A DNA stretch of 64,000 nucleotides from positions 186,001 to 250,000 of the forward strand of contig NZ_CANMFF010000003.1 in NCBI RefSeq assembly GCF_947497005.1, in the 5' to 3' direction. Both the position numbers and the translations under genes were made by a program. This stretch comes from an uncultured Ruegeria sp. GTDB lineage: Bacteria; Pseudomonadota; Alphaproteobacteria; Rhodobacterales; Rhodobacteraceae. Position 1 is the stretch's first letter; every line of letters begins with the position of its first letter. The notes under the pieces were generated by a model, which was given only the letters and a program-made list of their open reading frames with translations, ran no database searches and was not told where the DNA came from. Of this stretch, positions 9,762 to 17,778 are shown piece after piece.

Positions 9762-10652
9762 ATGACCGAAGAACAGATCATCGGATTACTTTCATCAAAC
9801 ATCATTTACCTGCTGGCCGCGGTGCTGGTGGTTATCGTTATTCTCAAGGGCATCAAGATTGTGCCTCAATCCGAGAAATACGTGGTCGAACGGTTCGGAC
9901 GGCTGCATTCCGTGCTTGGCCCCGGCATCAACTTTATTGTCCCTTTTCTGGACGTTGCGCGCCACAAGATCTCGATCCTCGAACGTCAGTTGCCAAATGC
10001 AACGCAGGACGCAATCACCAAAGACAACGTACTGGTTCAGATCGATACGTCGGTCTTCTATCGTATTCTTGAGCCAGAAAAGACGGTTTATCGAATCCGT
10101 GACGTCGATGGTGCGATTGCGACCACTGTGGCCGGTATCGTCCGCGCCGAGATCGGCAAGATGGACCTGGACGAAGTACAATCTAACCGGTCACAACTGA
10201 TTGATCGCATTCAGGAAAGCGTTGAAACCGCCGTTGATGACTGGGGGATCGAAGTCACCCGGGCCGAAATTCTGGACGTAAATCTGGATCAGGCCACCCG
10301 CGACGCGATGCTGCAACAGCTGAACGCTGAACGCGCCCGCCGTGCGCAGGTGACCGAAGCCGAAGGTCAGAAGCGCTCTGTTGAACTGCAGGCTGATGCT
10401 GAGCTCTATGCGGCAGAACAAACCGCCAAGGCGAGACGTATTCAAGCCGAGGCCGAAGCTTACGCGACCGGCGTTGTAGCCAAGGCAATTCAGGACAACG
10501 GGATCGAGGCGGCTCAGTATCAGGTTGCGTTGAAGCAGGTTGAAGCGCTGAACGCTTTGGGCAACGGTACTGGCAAGCAAACCATTGTCGTACCCGCCAA
10601 TGCGCTTGAAGCCTTTGGTGACGCGTTCAAGATGCTCAAAGGAGGAAAATGA
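9762..10652 (+). CDS. SPFH/Band 7 (stomatin/QmcA-like) membrane protein
   Basis: A 296-residue protein with one N-terminal transmembrane helix (about 10-30), an SPFH/PHB domain starting VPQSEKYVVERFGR, and a C-terminal coiled coil rich in Ala and Glu (about 185-250). Stomatin-like proteins form oligomeric membrane scaffolds and may influence membrane protease access. The stop overlaps the start of an NfeD gene, the usual partner, so the two are translationally coupled. Confidence 0.93.
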   Translation: MTEEQIIGLLSSNIIYLLAAVLVVIVILKGIKIVPQSEKYVVERFGRLHSVLGPGINFIVPFLDVARHKISILERQLPNATQDAITKDNVLVQIDTSVFYRILEPEKTVYRIRDVDGAIATTVAGIVRAEIGKMDLDEVQSNRSQLIDRIQESVETAVDDWGIEVTRAEILDVNLDQATRDAMLQQLNAERARRAQVTEAEGQKRSVELQADAELYAAEQTAKARRIQAEAEAYATGVVAKAIQDNGIEAAQYQVALKQVEALNALGNGTGKQTIVVPANALEAFGDAFKMLKGGK

Positions 10653-10930
10653 TGGCTGACCCGTTCTGGCTGACCTGGTGGATCTGGCTGGCCGCCGCGC
10701 TGGCACTGGGTATCCTGGAAATCGTTCTGCCCGGATTCATTTTTCTGGGCTTTGCAATCGGGGCGGCGATTACGGGTCTTATCCTTTTCATTCCCGGTCT
10801 GACATTGTCGCTGCATGTTCTTGCGCTGATCTTCGCAGTGCTTTCGCTAATCGCATGGCTTGTTCTGCGCAAGCTTTTTGCCTTGCCGCATGGTCAGGTC
10901 AAAACCTTCACGCACGATATCAATGACTAA
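10649..10930 (+). CDS. NfeD-family membrane protein
   Basis: A 93-residue protein with two or three transmembrane helices (WIWLAAALALGILEIVLPG, then two more hydrophobic segments), of the short NfeD1b type that lacks a ClpP-like protease domain. It overlaps the SPFH gene by 4 bases (ATGATGG), and a strong GGAGG lies at 10641-10645. NfeD proteins pair with stomatin-like partners; the molecular role is still unclear. Confidence 0.88.
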   Translation: MMADPFWLTWWIWLAAALALGILEIVLPGFIFLGFAIGAAITGLILFIPGLTLSLHVLALIFAVLSLIAWLVLRKLFALPHGQVKTFTHDIND

Positions 10931-11024
10931 ATTGCCGCGGCGCCCACTTGGGCGTCGCTGCCCCACTGGACGCTGTTGCGGGTATTCCCTATATAATCAC
11001 TCAGGCAACTGACCCGAGGCAAAG

Positions 11025-11387
11025 ATGACTCACCCGAGCGAACAGTTTGAAGGCACACCGCTGATTGCGCCGTCAACGATTGAACACCCTCTTTATGAAC
11101 CGGTGGTCGATGCGTGCCGCACGGTCTACGATCCGGAAATTCCGGTTAATATCTATGACCTTGGGTTGATTTACACGATCGACATTGCGGCCGACAACGC
11201 AGTGAAGGTCATCATGACCTTGACGGCACCTGGATGTCCGGTCGCTGGCGACATGCCCGGCTGGATCATGGAGGCCATCGAACCCGTTGCAGGCGTCAAA
11301 GAGGTTGACGTTGAACTGACTTGGGAACCGCCCTGGGGCATGGAAATGATGTCCGACGAGGCTCGTCTGGAACTGGGTTTTATGTAG
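11025..11387 (+). CDS. MIP18/DUF59-family Fe-S assembly factor (SufT-like)
   Basis: A 120-residue DUF59 protein. Typical features are VYDPEIPVNIYDLGLIY near residues 31-47 and the cysteine motif LTAPGCPVAGDMP near residues 68-80. Relatives (SufT, the MIP18 family) assist Fe-S cluster maturation or transfer. An IscA-type gene follows about 800 bases downstream on the same strand, but with a gene on the other strand between, so joint function is inferred from context. Confidence 0.9.
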   Translation: MTHPSEQFEGTPLIAPSTIEHPLYEPVVDACRTVYDPEIPVNIYDLGLIYTIDIAADNAVKVIMTLTAPGCPVAGDMPGWIMEAIEPVAGVKEVDVELTWEPPWGMEMMSDEARLELGFM

Positions 11388-11508
11388 CTACCTGGCACTG
11401 CGCCCTGGCCAACTATCACAAAACATTGGCACTTTCGTTACTCAATCGTGCGGTACCTGTCACAAAATTAGCGGAAAATGCTTTCGGACGGCATTAACGG
11501 ATGCTGTG

Positions 11509-11586
11509 CCTCGGGCCGGGTTCGCTATGATCGCCCCCCGATTCCCCGGCTCAGGAACTGGGACCGTTCTTGCCCGAGAACGGTCC
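11509..11586 (+). ncRNA. Structured RNA element ending in a strong hairpin; possible 3' UTR or small RNA
   Basis: Two consecutive hairpins lie in the 226-base gap after the DUF59 gene. The first pairs 11509-11520 with 11544-11555 (GGGCCGGG with CCCCGGCTC, extended by CCT/AGG). The second is a perfect 10-bp stem GGACCGTTCT / AGAACGGTCC (11561-11586) with a 6-base loop. A pyrimidine tract TTTCCTTTCTT follows, so it can act as terminator. No RNA family is recognised. Confidence 0.4.
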
Positions 11587-11597
11587 TTTCCTTTCTT
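11561..11597 (+). terminator. Intrinsic terminator downstream of the DUF59 gene
   Basis: Perfect 10-bp inverted repeat with loop TGCCCG, followed by a T-rich tract. Confidence 0.75.
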
Positions 11598-11613
11598 GCA
11601 CACGAAATGGCGA

Positions 11614-11955
11614 TTACTTCAGATTGCAGGTTTCTTTGATTTCTGCGGCTCTGGCGTCCAGCTGTTTTACATAGTCGCCAGACAGCATTTGAAGCCTTTT
11701 GTGTTCGGTACCGGTGACCAAGCCCAATAGCGCCCCAGCAGGAGTGATAGCGGCGACACTTTCCAATTGTTTGTCCTCCGCGTGTTTCTTTTCAGCCTCA
11801 ATGGCACGCAAGTCCCCTTCTGCAGTCGCACAGTTCACTGGATGCCTTTCGGCCTCCGTGGCCGCTGAAACGCCCGCAGACACCAAGCATGCAAACACCG
11901 CAAATAGCACCGGCCTGTGTGGCGATACTTTAACAACACCCCGCAAAACATTCAT
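11614..11955 (-). CDS. Small exported protein of unknown function
   Basis: A 113-residue protein with an N-terminal hydrophobic stretch (VLFAVFACLVSAGVSA) that looks like a signal peptide. After it come an Ala/Glu/Lys-rich probable coiled coil (AEGDLRAIEAEKKHAEDKQ), a Gly/Ala hydrophobic patch (ITPAGALLGLVTG), and a final helix. There are two cysteines, one near each end of the mature part. The ATG at 11955 is preferred over one 21 bases upstream because AAAGG lies 8 bases before it. No family is recognised. It stands alone between two Fe-S assembly genes on the opposite strand. Confidence 0.65.
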   Translation of the reverse strand: MNVLRGVVKVSPHRPVLFAVFACLVSAGVSAATEAERHPVNCATAEGDLRAIEAEKKHAEDKQLESVAAITPAGALLGLVTGTEHKRLQMLSGDYVKQLDARAAEIKETCNLK

Positions 11956-12172
11956 ATCAATAACCTTTCCCATCAAACGCCAAGAACGCGCATTGCTCCG
12001 TTACGTCTCTGCAACCAATGCTAAGCCTGCATTCCGTGCCAAAGCAAGTTACGGTTCCACAAAACAGAAAGGCCAATCACCTCAGCAAATTCAATTTCTT
12101 TACCCCTCATCGACTTGAGCCCGGGGGCCTTGGACCTTAGATTAGACGTAGCGCGCGAAATTGGAGATTTAT

Positions 12173-12538
12173 ATGTTCGGCATTCCCGGCAAACAGGCTG
12201 TGACCATTACGCCTAAAGCCGCAGAGCAGATCACCCGCCTGATGAGTTCAGGTGGCCACGCTGGCTTGCGCATTGGCGTAAAAAAAGGCGGCTGTGCAGG
12301 CATGGAATATACCATGGAATATGTCGATCAGTCAGATCCTCATGACGAAGTCGTCGAACAAGACGGCGCACGCATCATGATTGCACCCATGGCGCAAATG
12401 TTCCTGTTTGGAACCGAAATCGACTATGAAGTGTCCTTGTTGGAGGCGGGTTTCAAATTCAAGAACCCTAACGTTGTCGATGCTTGCGGCTGCGGAGAGT
12501 CTATAAAGTTCGACGAGAACATCGCTCAGCAAAGCTAA
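12173..12538 (+). CDS. HesB/IscA-type Fe-S cluster assembly accessory protein (SufA-like)
   Basis: A 121-residue A-type carrier that holds and passes on Fe-S clusters. All three family cysteines are present: KKGGCAGMEY, and the C-terminal DACGCGES. The start is the ATG at 12173, because GGAG lies just upstream; a TTG at 12161 would add four residues and remove the ribosome-binding site from its proper place. The overall length and motif order match SufA/IscA; which subtype is not certain. Confidence 0.92.
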   Translation: MFGIPGKQAVTITPKAAEQITRLMSSGGHAGLRIGVKKGGCAGMEYTMEYVDQSDPHDEVVEQDGARIMIAPMAQMFLFGTEIDYEVSLLEAGFKFKNPNVVDACGCGESIKFDENIAQQS

Positions 12539-12687
12539 ACGGGCATCGCAATTCAGCTTGTTCGCCTCGCCTGGTGGCCCAGTCGGCGATTTATGCATCT
12601 GAGCCTATCCTGCGCGCAGAATTGTAAGATGGTCTCGACAATGTTATCCGCATCCTTAAATCACCGAATGATCAGGGAGATACGGAT

Positions 12688-13437
12688 ATGCGGCGAAAGC
12701 TGGCGGCTGGAAACTGGAAAATGAATGGCACCGGCGCAGAGCTCAGTGAATTGAAAGCGCTGTCTCAACACCATCCCAAAGCATCAGTCGATATCCTGAT
12801 TTGCCCCCCGGCCACATTGCTCAGCCGCGCATCAGTTGCGATACAAGGAACTGCAATCTCTGTCGGTGGACAGGATTGCCATGCAGCGACGTCAGGCGCA
12901 CATACCGGAGATATCAGCGCGGAAATGCTGGTGGATGCCGGTGCGACCTCGGTCATTCTGGGCCATTCCGAACGTCGTGTGGATCATGGCGAGCATGATG
13001 AAGATGTGCGCACCAAGGCCCGTGCAGCGATGGAAGCCGGATTGAAGACGATCATCTGTGTCGGTGAAAGCCTAGAGCAGCGTGAGGCAGCTAACACGCT
13101 CGACATCATTGGCGGCCAGATGTCCGGTTCGATCCCTGATCTGTCCACCGGCGAGAACCTGATCGTGGCTTATGAACCGATCTGGGCGATTGGCACCGGA
13201 AAAGTCCCAACCCTGGAAGAAATCGGAGAGGTTCACGACTTCATGCGTGCACGACTGGAGCGTCGCTTTGGAGAAGGTGTGGGCCGTTCCGTCCGCCTAC
13301 TCTATGGTGGTTCCGTGAAACCCGGGAATGCGCCCGACATCTTCGCAGTTTCGAATGTCGATGGTGCACTGGTGGGCGGGGCCAGCCTGAAGGCTGCAGA
13401 TTTCTCAGGCATTGTTCAGGCGCTGGAAAGCGTCTGA
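12688..13437 (+). CDS. tpiA: Triosephosphate isomerase
   Basis: Interconverts dihydroxyacetone phosphate and glyceraldehyde 3-phosphate in the cytoplasm. It has 249 residues, the usual length. Active-site residues are visible: the Lys of GNWKMNG (near 12), His of LGHSERR and Glu of the AYEPIWAIGTGK loop. The phosphate-binding YGGSVKPGN and GALVGGASL close the barrel. It is transcribed alone, convergent with the deaminase gene that ends 6 bases away. Start ATG 12688 has AGGGAG upstream. Confidence 0.98.
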   Translation: MRRKLAAGNWKMNGTGAELSELKALSQHHPKASVDILICPPATLLSRASVAIQGTAISVGGQDCHAATSGAHTGDISAEMLVDAGATSVILGHSERRVDHGEHDEDVRTKARAAMEAGLKTIICVGESLEQREAANTLDIIGGQMSGSIPDLSTGENLIVAYEPIWAIGTGKVPTLEEIGEVHDFMRARLERRFGEGVGRSVRLLYGGSVKPGNAPDIFAVSNVDGALVGGASLKAADFSGIVQALESV

Positions 13438-13443
13438 AAAGCT

Positions 13444-13889
13444 TTATTCTGCAATATCTTCGGCCCAGAGTTCTGGCTTTTCTTCAATAAACCGTTGCAT
13501 TAGTGCGATGCAGTCGGGGTCATCGACAATGATCACTTCGACCCCGCGTTCACGCAGAAAGTCTTCGTTGCCGCCGAAATTCAGTGTGTCACCGATCACC
13601 ACGCGCGGGATTCCGAACTGAACGATGGTGCCCGAACACATCATGCAGGGTGACAGCGAGGTGTACAGGACCGTATCGCGATACGTTTTCTGACGCCCTG
13701 CCTTGCGCAGAGCGTCCATTTCACCATGTGCAATCGGATCGCCGCCCTGCACGCGCTGATTGCGGCCTTGCGATACGAGCTCGCCGCCTCTGACAAGAAC
13801 CGAACCGATGGGGTTCCACCCTCATCAAATCCGGCTTTGGCCTCCTGATAGGCCATACGTAGCAGGTGTTTGTCAGTCTCGCTCAGCAT
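13444..13889 (-). pseudogene. Yeast-type cytosine deaminase, frameshifted
   Basis: The two reading frames together encode a cytidine-deaminase-fold enzyme closely resembling yeast cytosine deaminase Fcy1. The 5' part (from ATG 13889, preceded by GGAG) reads MAYQEAKAGFDEGGTP. The 3' part carries HGEMDAL (zinc His and catalytic Glu) and SLSPCMMC (two zinc Cys), and ends ELWAEDIAE, like Fcy1. One base is missing in the G run at 13810-13813 (C run on the coding strand). Adding it back restores IGSVLVRGGELVSQGRN between the two parts. Either a recent mutation or a homopolymer sequencing error; all catalytic residues are otherwise intact. Confidence 0.85.
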
Positions 13890-13954
13890 TCTGAGCTCCA
13901 TTCAGTGGGTTTCCTACAGCCTGCCCAAGAGCACAGCCAGGGTCAATGAAGGGC

Positions 13955-14266
13955 TTATGCCAGCTTCATTACAATCAAGCCGGTCACTATCAAAACCGCT
14001 GCAAATACACGCATTGGGGTCAGCGCCTCGCCCAAAAAAAGAATACCCAGCGTAAACGCCCCGACCGCTCCGATTCCGGTCCAGATGGTGTAGGCCGTGC
14101 CCAAAGGCAGATCGCGCATCGCCAGAGCCAGCAGACCGAAAGAGCCGACCATCGAAACGCCCATAACGGCCGTAGGCCACAAACGTGTGAAACCAGCCGA
14201 TTGCTTCATGGCAACCGCCCAGACGATTTCCAACAGGCCAGCAATTAAAAGAAAAATCCAGGGCAT
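13955..14266 (-). CDS. gdx: Guanidinium exporter of the SMR family (Gdx/SugE)
   Basis: A 103-residue, four-helix small-multidrug-resistance protein. The TM1 segment MPWIFLLIAGLLEIVWAV holds the essential membrane Glu (residue 13), and GTAYTIWTGIGAVGA matches the SugE/Gdx subtype rather than the drug-exporting EmrE type. Gdx proteins exchange guanidinium for protons as antiparallel dimers. The start is the ATG at 14266 with GAGG 7 bases upstream; longer in-frame reading would run into the riboswitch. A guanidine-II riboswitch directly upstream supports the substrate. Confidence 0.95.
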   Translation of the reverse strand: MPWIFLLIAGLLEIVWAVAMKQSAGFTRLWPTAVMGVSMVGSFGLLALAMRDLPLGTAYTIWTGIGAVGAFTLGILFLGEALTPMRVFAAVLIVTGLIVMKLA

Positions 14267-14282
14267 AAGGCAACCTCGCATC

Positions 14283-14331
14283 CGTTCGGGTCGTCCCGAA
14301 TGATGTCCCAAAATGGGGAGGTCGTCCTCTG
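14283..14331 (-). promoter_or_regulatory. Guanidine-II riboswitch (mini-ykkC)
   Basis: On the minus strand two hairpins with ACGA tetraloops follow each other: GAGG-ACGA-CCTC (14329-14318) and TTCGGG-ACGA-CCCGAA (14300-14285), separated by 17 bases. Paired stem-loops with ACGR loops are the defining feature of the guanidine-II class, in which the two loops dock and bind guanidinium. The second hairpin ends about 18 bases before the gdx start, close to the ribosome-binding GAGG, so translational control is likely. Confidence 0.92.
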
Positions 14332-14370
14332 AACTCCAGATATGAACCCGGCACGTGGATTCAAGACATG

Positions 14371-14400
14371 AAAAAGCCAGGCGGTCGAAACCGCCCGGCT
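14371..14400 (-). terminator. Intrinsic terminator after dctM
   Basis: On the minus strand the stem AGCCGGGCGGT / ACCGCCTGGCT with loop TTCG, one mismatch, is followed by TTTTT. It separates the TRAP operon from the riboswitch-controlled gdx. Confidence 0.85.
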
Positions 14401-14419
14401 GTGTTCATCGTCAGACCAT

Positions 14420-15796
14420 CTAATTTGTTATTATTTCCGGTCCCATGAAGGTGTTGGGCAAGAAGGTCGAGATCCAGGGAATATACGTCACCATGATCAG
14501 GAAGACGAACAGAACAGCCAGGAACGGCAGCGCCGCCTTCACAACGCTCATCATTGGCATTCCCGCGACACCCGAAGTTACGAACAGGTTCAGCCCGACC
14601 GGAGGTGTGATCATCCCGATCTCCATGTTCACCACCATGATGATGCCCAGATGGATCGGATCAATGCCCAGCTCAATTGCGATTGGAAACACCAGCGGGG
14701 CCACAATGACCAGCAGGCCCGAGGGTTCCATAAACTGACCACCGATCAGCAGGATCACATTGACCACGATCAGGAAGGTCACGGGCCCCAGACCCGCCGA
14801 CAGCATGGCGCTGGCGATGTGTTGCGGCACTTGTTCATCGGTCAGCACATGCTTGAGGATCAGCGCGTTCGCGATTACAAACAGCAGCGTCACGGTCAGC
14901 TTGCCAGCCTCGAACAGTGTATGCTTGGTGTCGGGGTGGAAGAACGCCGTAATCAGCGCGTAAGGCTTTTTCAGCAGCGGCAGGTTTTGTGCGCCCTCTT
15001 CCGTGCTCAGCGGCCCCATGTCCTTGTAGACAAAACTTGCAATGAAGAACGCGTAAACAGCAGCAACCGCAGCAGCTTCGGTTGGAGTAAAGATGCCCCC
15101 ATAGATACCGCCCAGAATGATGACAATCAGGAATAGACCCCAACCGGCTTCGCGGGCTGACGTAAAGATCTCTCCCCAGCCTTTCCATTCACCCTTTGGT
15201 AGGTTCTTGACCTTGGCCATCACATAGATGGTGATCATCAACATCAGACCCGCCATCAATCCCGGAATAACACCTGCCAGGAACATACGACCAACCGAGA
15301 CCTCAACGGCTGCGGCATACACAACCATCACAATGGACGGAGGGATCAGGATGCCCAGCGTGCCGGCATTACAGATCACACCGGCGGCGAATTCCTTTGA
15401 ATAGCCAACCTGACGCATTCCTGCGATCACAATGGACCCAATGGCCACAACCGTAGCCGGAGAAGACCCGGACAAGGCAGCAAACAGCATACAGGCAAAA
15501 ACACCCGCAATCGCCAGACCACCTGGCAGATGCCCCACACAGGCGATTGAGAACCGGATGATCCGCCGCGCCACGCCACCGGTCGTCATGAATGACGAAG
15601 CCAGGATGAAGAACGGGATCGCGAGCAGCGTAAAGTGACCCTCGAATGCCTCAAAAAGCGTACCCGCGACCGATGCCAGCGAACTGTCAGAGTAGATCAG
15701 AAGGAACAGGGTCGAGCTTAGGCCTAGCGCAACTGCGATCGGAACACCGATCAGCAGCAGGCCGATGACCATCGAGAAAAGAAGAATGACGTCCAT
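14420..15796 (-). CDS. dctM: TRAP transporter large permease, DctM family
   Basis: A 458-residue membrane protein with about 12 helices, the ion-coupled transport subunit of a tripartite ATP-independent periplasmic transporter. DctM signatures include GAILIPP-like GTLGILIPPSIVMVVYA and TPPVGLNLFV near the C-terminus. It starts at TAATG, overlapping the dctQ stop by 1 base, so the two are coupled. Third gene of dctPQM; a terminator follows. The dctBD neighbours suggest a C4-dicarboxylate substrate, but TRAP substrates vary. Confidence 0.95.
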   Translation of the reverse strand: MDVILLFSMVIGLLLIGVPIAVALGLSSTLFLLIYSDSSLASVAGTLFEAFEGHFTLLAIPFFILASSFMTTGGVARRIIRFSIACVGHLPGGLAIAGVFACMLFAALSGSSPATVVAIGSIVIAGMRQVGYSKEFAAGVICNAGTLGILIPPSIVMVVYAAAVEVSVGRMFLAGVIPGLMAGLMLMITIYVMAKVKNLPKGEWKGWGEIFTSAREAGWGLFLIVIILGGIYGGIFTPTEAAAVAAVYAFFIASFVYKDMGPLSTEEGAQNLPLLKKPYALITAFFHPDTKHTLFEAGKLTVTLLFVIANALILKHVLTDEQVPQHIASAMLSAGLGPVTFLIVVNVILLIGGQFMEPSGLLVIVAPLVFPIAIELGIDPIHLGIIMVVNMEIGMITPPVGLNLFVTSGVAGMPMMSVVKAALPFLAVLFVFLIMVTYIPWISTFLPNTFMGPEIITN

Positions 15797-16473
15797 TAGT
15801 TTTGCTCTCCCTGCTGAGCGCGGACTTCTTCGATCTCGTCCTCGACTTCATGACTGGCGACAAGGCGGTCTGTCTCACCGCGCCAGATTTGAACGGCAAC
15901 CTGCGCGAACCGGATCACCAGCAGCAGCATCGACACCGGAAGCACCAGATACGGCACGACCTTGGGCAGCTTCTCGTACCCTTCGCCATAGTTGATCAGG
16001 CCTTCCAGAAAACGCAGGGGGGCGACCATTGGAATGTCATCCACCTCGTAGAAGCTTTGGCTGCGTGCATCGAAATTGAATCCGGTCGGGAACCAACGAC
16101 CCGAGGTTGGAGGCAAGTCAGCAAAGACGGCCCAATAGTCATAGGCGCCTTTCAGCAACAGCAACGAGAACACCAGACAGCACCCCACTGCGATCAAAGC
16201 CAGAACGCGCCGTGGCGCAGGCGCCAGCATGTTCAGGATAGCGTCCACACCCAGATGGGAGTGTTTCTTGACCGCATAAGATGCGCCAAGCAGCACCAGC
16301 CAGCCAAAGGTGAACACCGTAAGTTCAAGCGCCCACAGGATATTGGAATTGAAAACAAACCGCGCGATCACGTTTGCAAATGTCACGACCGTCATCAGGC
16401 CCAACAGCAACGCAATCAGGGTTTCTTCGATATGGTCGACCAGCCCGCCTTGGCCGGAATTCGCACCAGACAT
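15796..16473 (-). CDS. dctQ: TRAP transporter small permease, DctQ family
   Basis: A 225-residue inner-membrane protein with four predicted helices. The first two (LIALLLGLMTVVTFANVIARF and TVFTFGWLVLLGASYAV) match DctQ. An insert of about 50 residues (FADLPPTSGRWFPTGFNFDARS and onward) separates helices 3 and 4, making it longer than the typical 160-180 residues; such long DctQ proteins are known in dicarboxylate-type TRAP systems. It lies between dctP (110-base gap with a hairpin) and dctM. Confidence 0.93.
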   Translation of the reverse strand: MSGANSGQGGLVDHIEETLIALLLGLMTVVTFANVIARFVFNSNILWALELTVFTFGWLVLLGASYAVKKHSHLGVDAILNMLAPAPRRVLALIAVGCCLVFSLLLLKGAYDYWAVFADLPPTSGRWFPTGFNFDARSQSFYEVDDIPMVAPLRFLEGLINYGEGYEKLPKVVPYLVLPVSMLLLVIRFAQVAVQIWRGETDRLVASHEVEDEIEEVRAQQGEQN

Positions 16474-16509
16474 CTTTCTGTCCCCGCATTTTTTGTATGA
16501 GAGAGTGTG

Positions 16510-16532
16510 GGGCGGGCTTGATCAGCCCGCCC
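16510..16532 (-). repeat. Stem-loop between dctP and dctQ
   Basis: A perfect 9-bp inverted repeat GGGCGGGCT / AGCCCGCCC with a 5-base loop and no T run after it. Such hairpins after the binding-protein gene commonly protect the upstream mRNA or lower downstream expression, which would give excess DctP. Confidence 0.6.
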
Positions 16533-16583
16533 GGCCATCGCGTCAAATACTCCCCAGTCCCGGACGCGCGGCCTCTGCCCGGT

Positions 16584-17585
16584 TTAGAACCCGGCGTTGA
16601 TGGCCTGTGCGGCGTCGATCTTGTCCTGACCAACGTCACCGGCGAACTGGTCCCATACAGGCTTCATCGCGTCGACCCAAGCCTGCCGCTGCTCCGGGTT
16701 TAACTCACGAATGATGCCACCCGCATTTGTGATCGATGCCTTGGCGGCTTCGTTCACGGAAAAGGCTTCCTTGTTGCGGGTTTCAGTCACTTCACCCAGA
16801 ATGGTCACGAACTGGTCACGCACTGCCGGATCCAGACTGTCCAGCCAGTCAACGGAGGTCACGACCAGATAGTCGATGATGCCGTGGTTGGTTTCGGTGA
16901 TACCGTCCTGAACCTCAAAGAACTTCTTGCCATAGATGTTCGACCAGGTGTTTTCCTGACCGTCCACAACACCCTGCTGCAGCGCGCCATAGACTTCCGA
17001 GAACGCCATTTTCTGCGGGCTGCCGCCAATGGCTTCCATCTGTGCCACTAGCACGTCCGAGGATTGCACGCGGAATTTCAGGCCATTGGCATCCGACGGA
17101 TTTTCCAGCGGTTTGTTTGCAGACATCTGTTTCATGCCATTGTGCCAGAAGGCCAGTCCCTGCAGGCCGCGGCGCTGCATGCTGTCCTTCATCGCCTGAC
17201 CGTCAGCCGAAGCCTGGAACGCGTCCACAGCATCGATGTTCTTGAACATAAACGGCAGGTCGAACAGGCGGAACTGCTTGGTGAACTTCTCGAACTTCGA
17301 CAGCGAAGGCGCAGCCAATTGAACGTCGCCTTGCAGCATCGCCTCAAGAACTTTGTCGTCATTGTAGAGCGTCGAGTTCGGATAGACCTCCATGCACATC
17401 ACGCCGTTCATCTCATCATTGACGCGCTGTTCCAGCAGCGAAGCAGCGATGCCTTTGGGATGTTTGTCTGTGTTTGTCACATGTGCGAACTTAACGACGA
17501 TTTCACCATCATCACAGGCTGCCATGCCTGCAGTGGCTGTGACGCTAAGGGCCAGAGCGGTTGCGGCCGTTGTCAGGAATTTCAT
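16584..17585 (-). CDS. dctP: TRAP transporter solute-binding protein, DctP family
   Basis: A periplasmic substrate-binding protein of 333 residues. The signal peptide is MKFLTTAATALALSVTATAGMA. The mature part shows DctP features: KFAHVTNTDKHPKGIAA, VYPNSTLYNDDKVLEAMLQG and the LKFRVQSSDV segment with the Arg that binds the substrate carboxylate, followed by QNGQENTWSN-like VVDGQENTWSN. The ATG at 17585 has GGAGG 9 bases upstream; the longer reading to 17639 is rejected. First gene of dctPQM, with tandem operator-like repeats upstream. Confidence 0.95.
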   Translation of the reverse strand: MKFLTTAATALALSVTATAGMAACDDGEIVVKFAHVTNTDKHPKGIAASLLEQRVNDEMNGVMCMEVYPNSTLYNDDKVLEAMLQGDVQLAAPSLSKFEKFTKQFRLFDLPFMFKNIDAVDAFQASADGQAMKDSMQRRGLQGLAFWHNGMKQMSANKPLENPSDANGLKFRVQSSDVLVAQMEAIGGSPQKMAFSEVYGALQQGVVDGQENTWSNIYGKKFFEVQDGITETNHGIIDYLVVTSVDWLDSLDPAVRDQFVTILGEVTETRNKEAFSVNEAAKASITNAGGIIRELNPEQRQAWVDAMKPVWDQFAGDVGQDKIDAAQAINAGF

Positions 17586-17727
17586 CTGTCTTTTCCTCCC
17601 AGACTTCCTAGAAACTGTCCTTCGACGCCAGTTCGGCATCGGATGCCGCGAAGTGAAACGATTCGATGTGCACCGCTCAACGATTTGTTTTCTGCATTCG
17701 GACTTTCCTATTTTTCATTTGATTTCA

Positions 17728-17741
17728 GTGCTCTCGAGCAC
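17728..17741. promoter_or_regulatory. Perfect palindrome upstream of dctP
   Basis: GTGCTC-TC-GAGCAC, 14 bases, lies between the tandem repeats and the dctP start, about 145 bases before the ATG. A possible protein-binding site; no factor is recognised. Confidence 0.4.
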
Positions 17742-17778
17742 ACCAAAAAACATGCATCCGAAATACCGTAACTGCCGA

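Noticed and set aside
13914..14354. 146-codon frame on the minus strand overlapping gdx
   Set aside because: Out of frame with the clear SMR protein and running through the riboswitch; no start signal.
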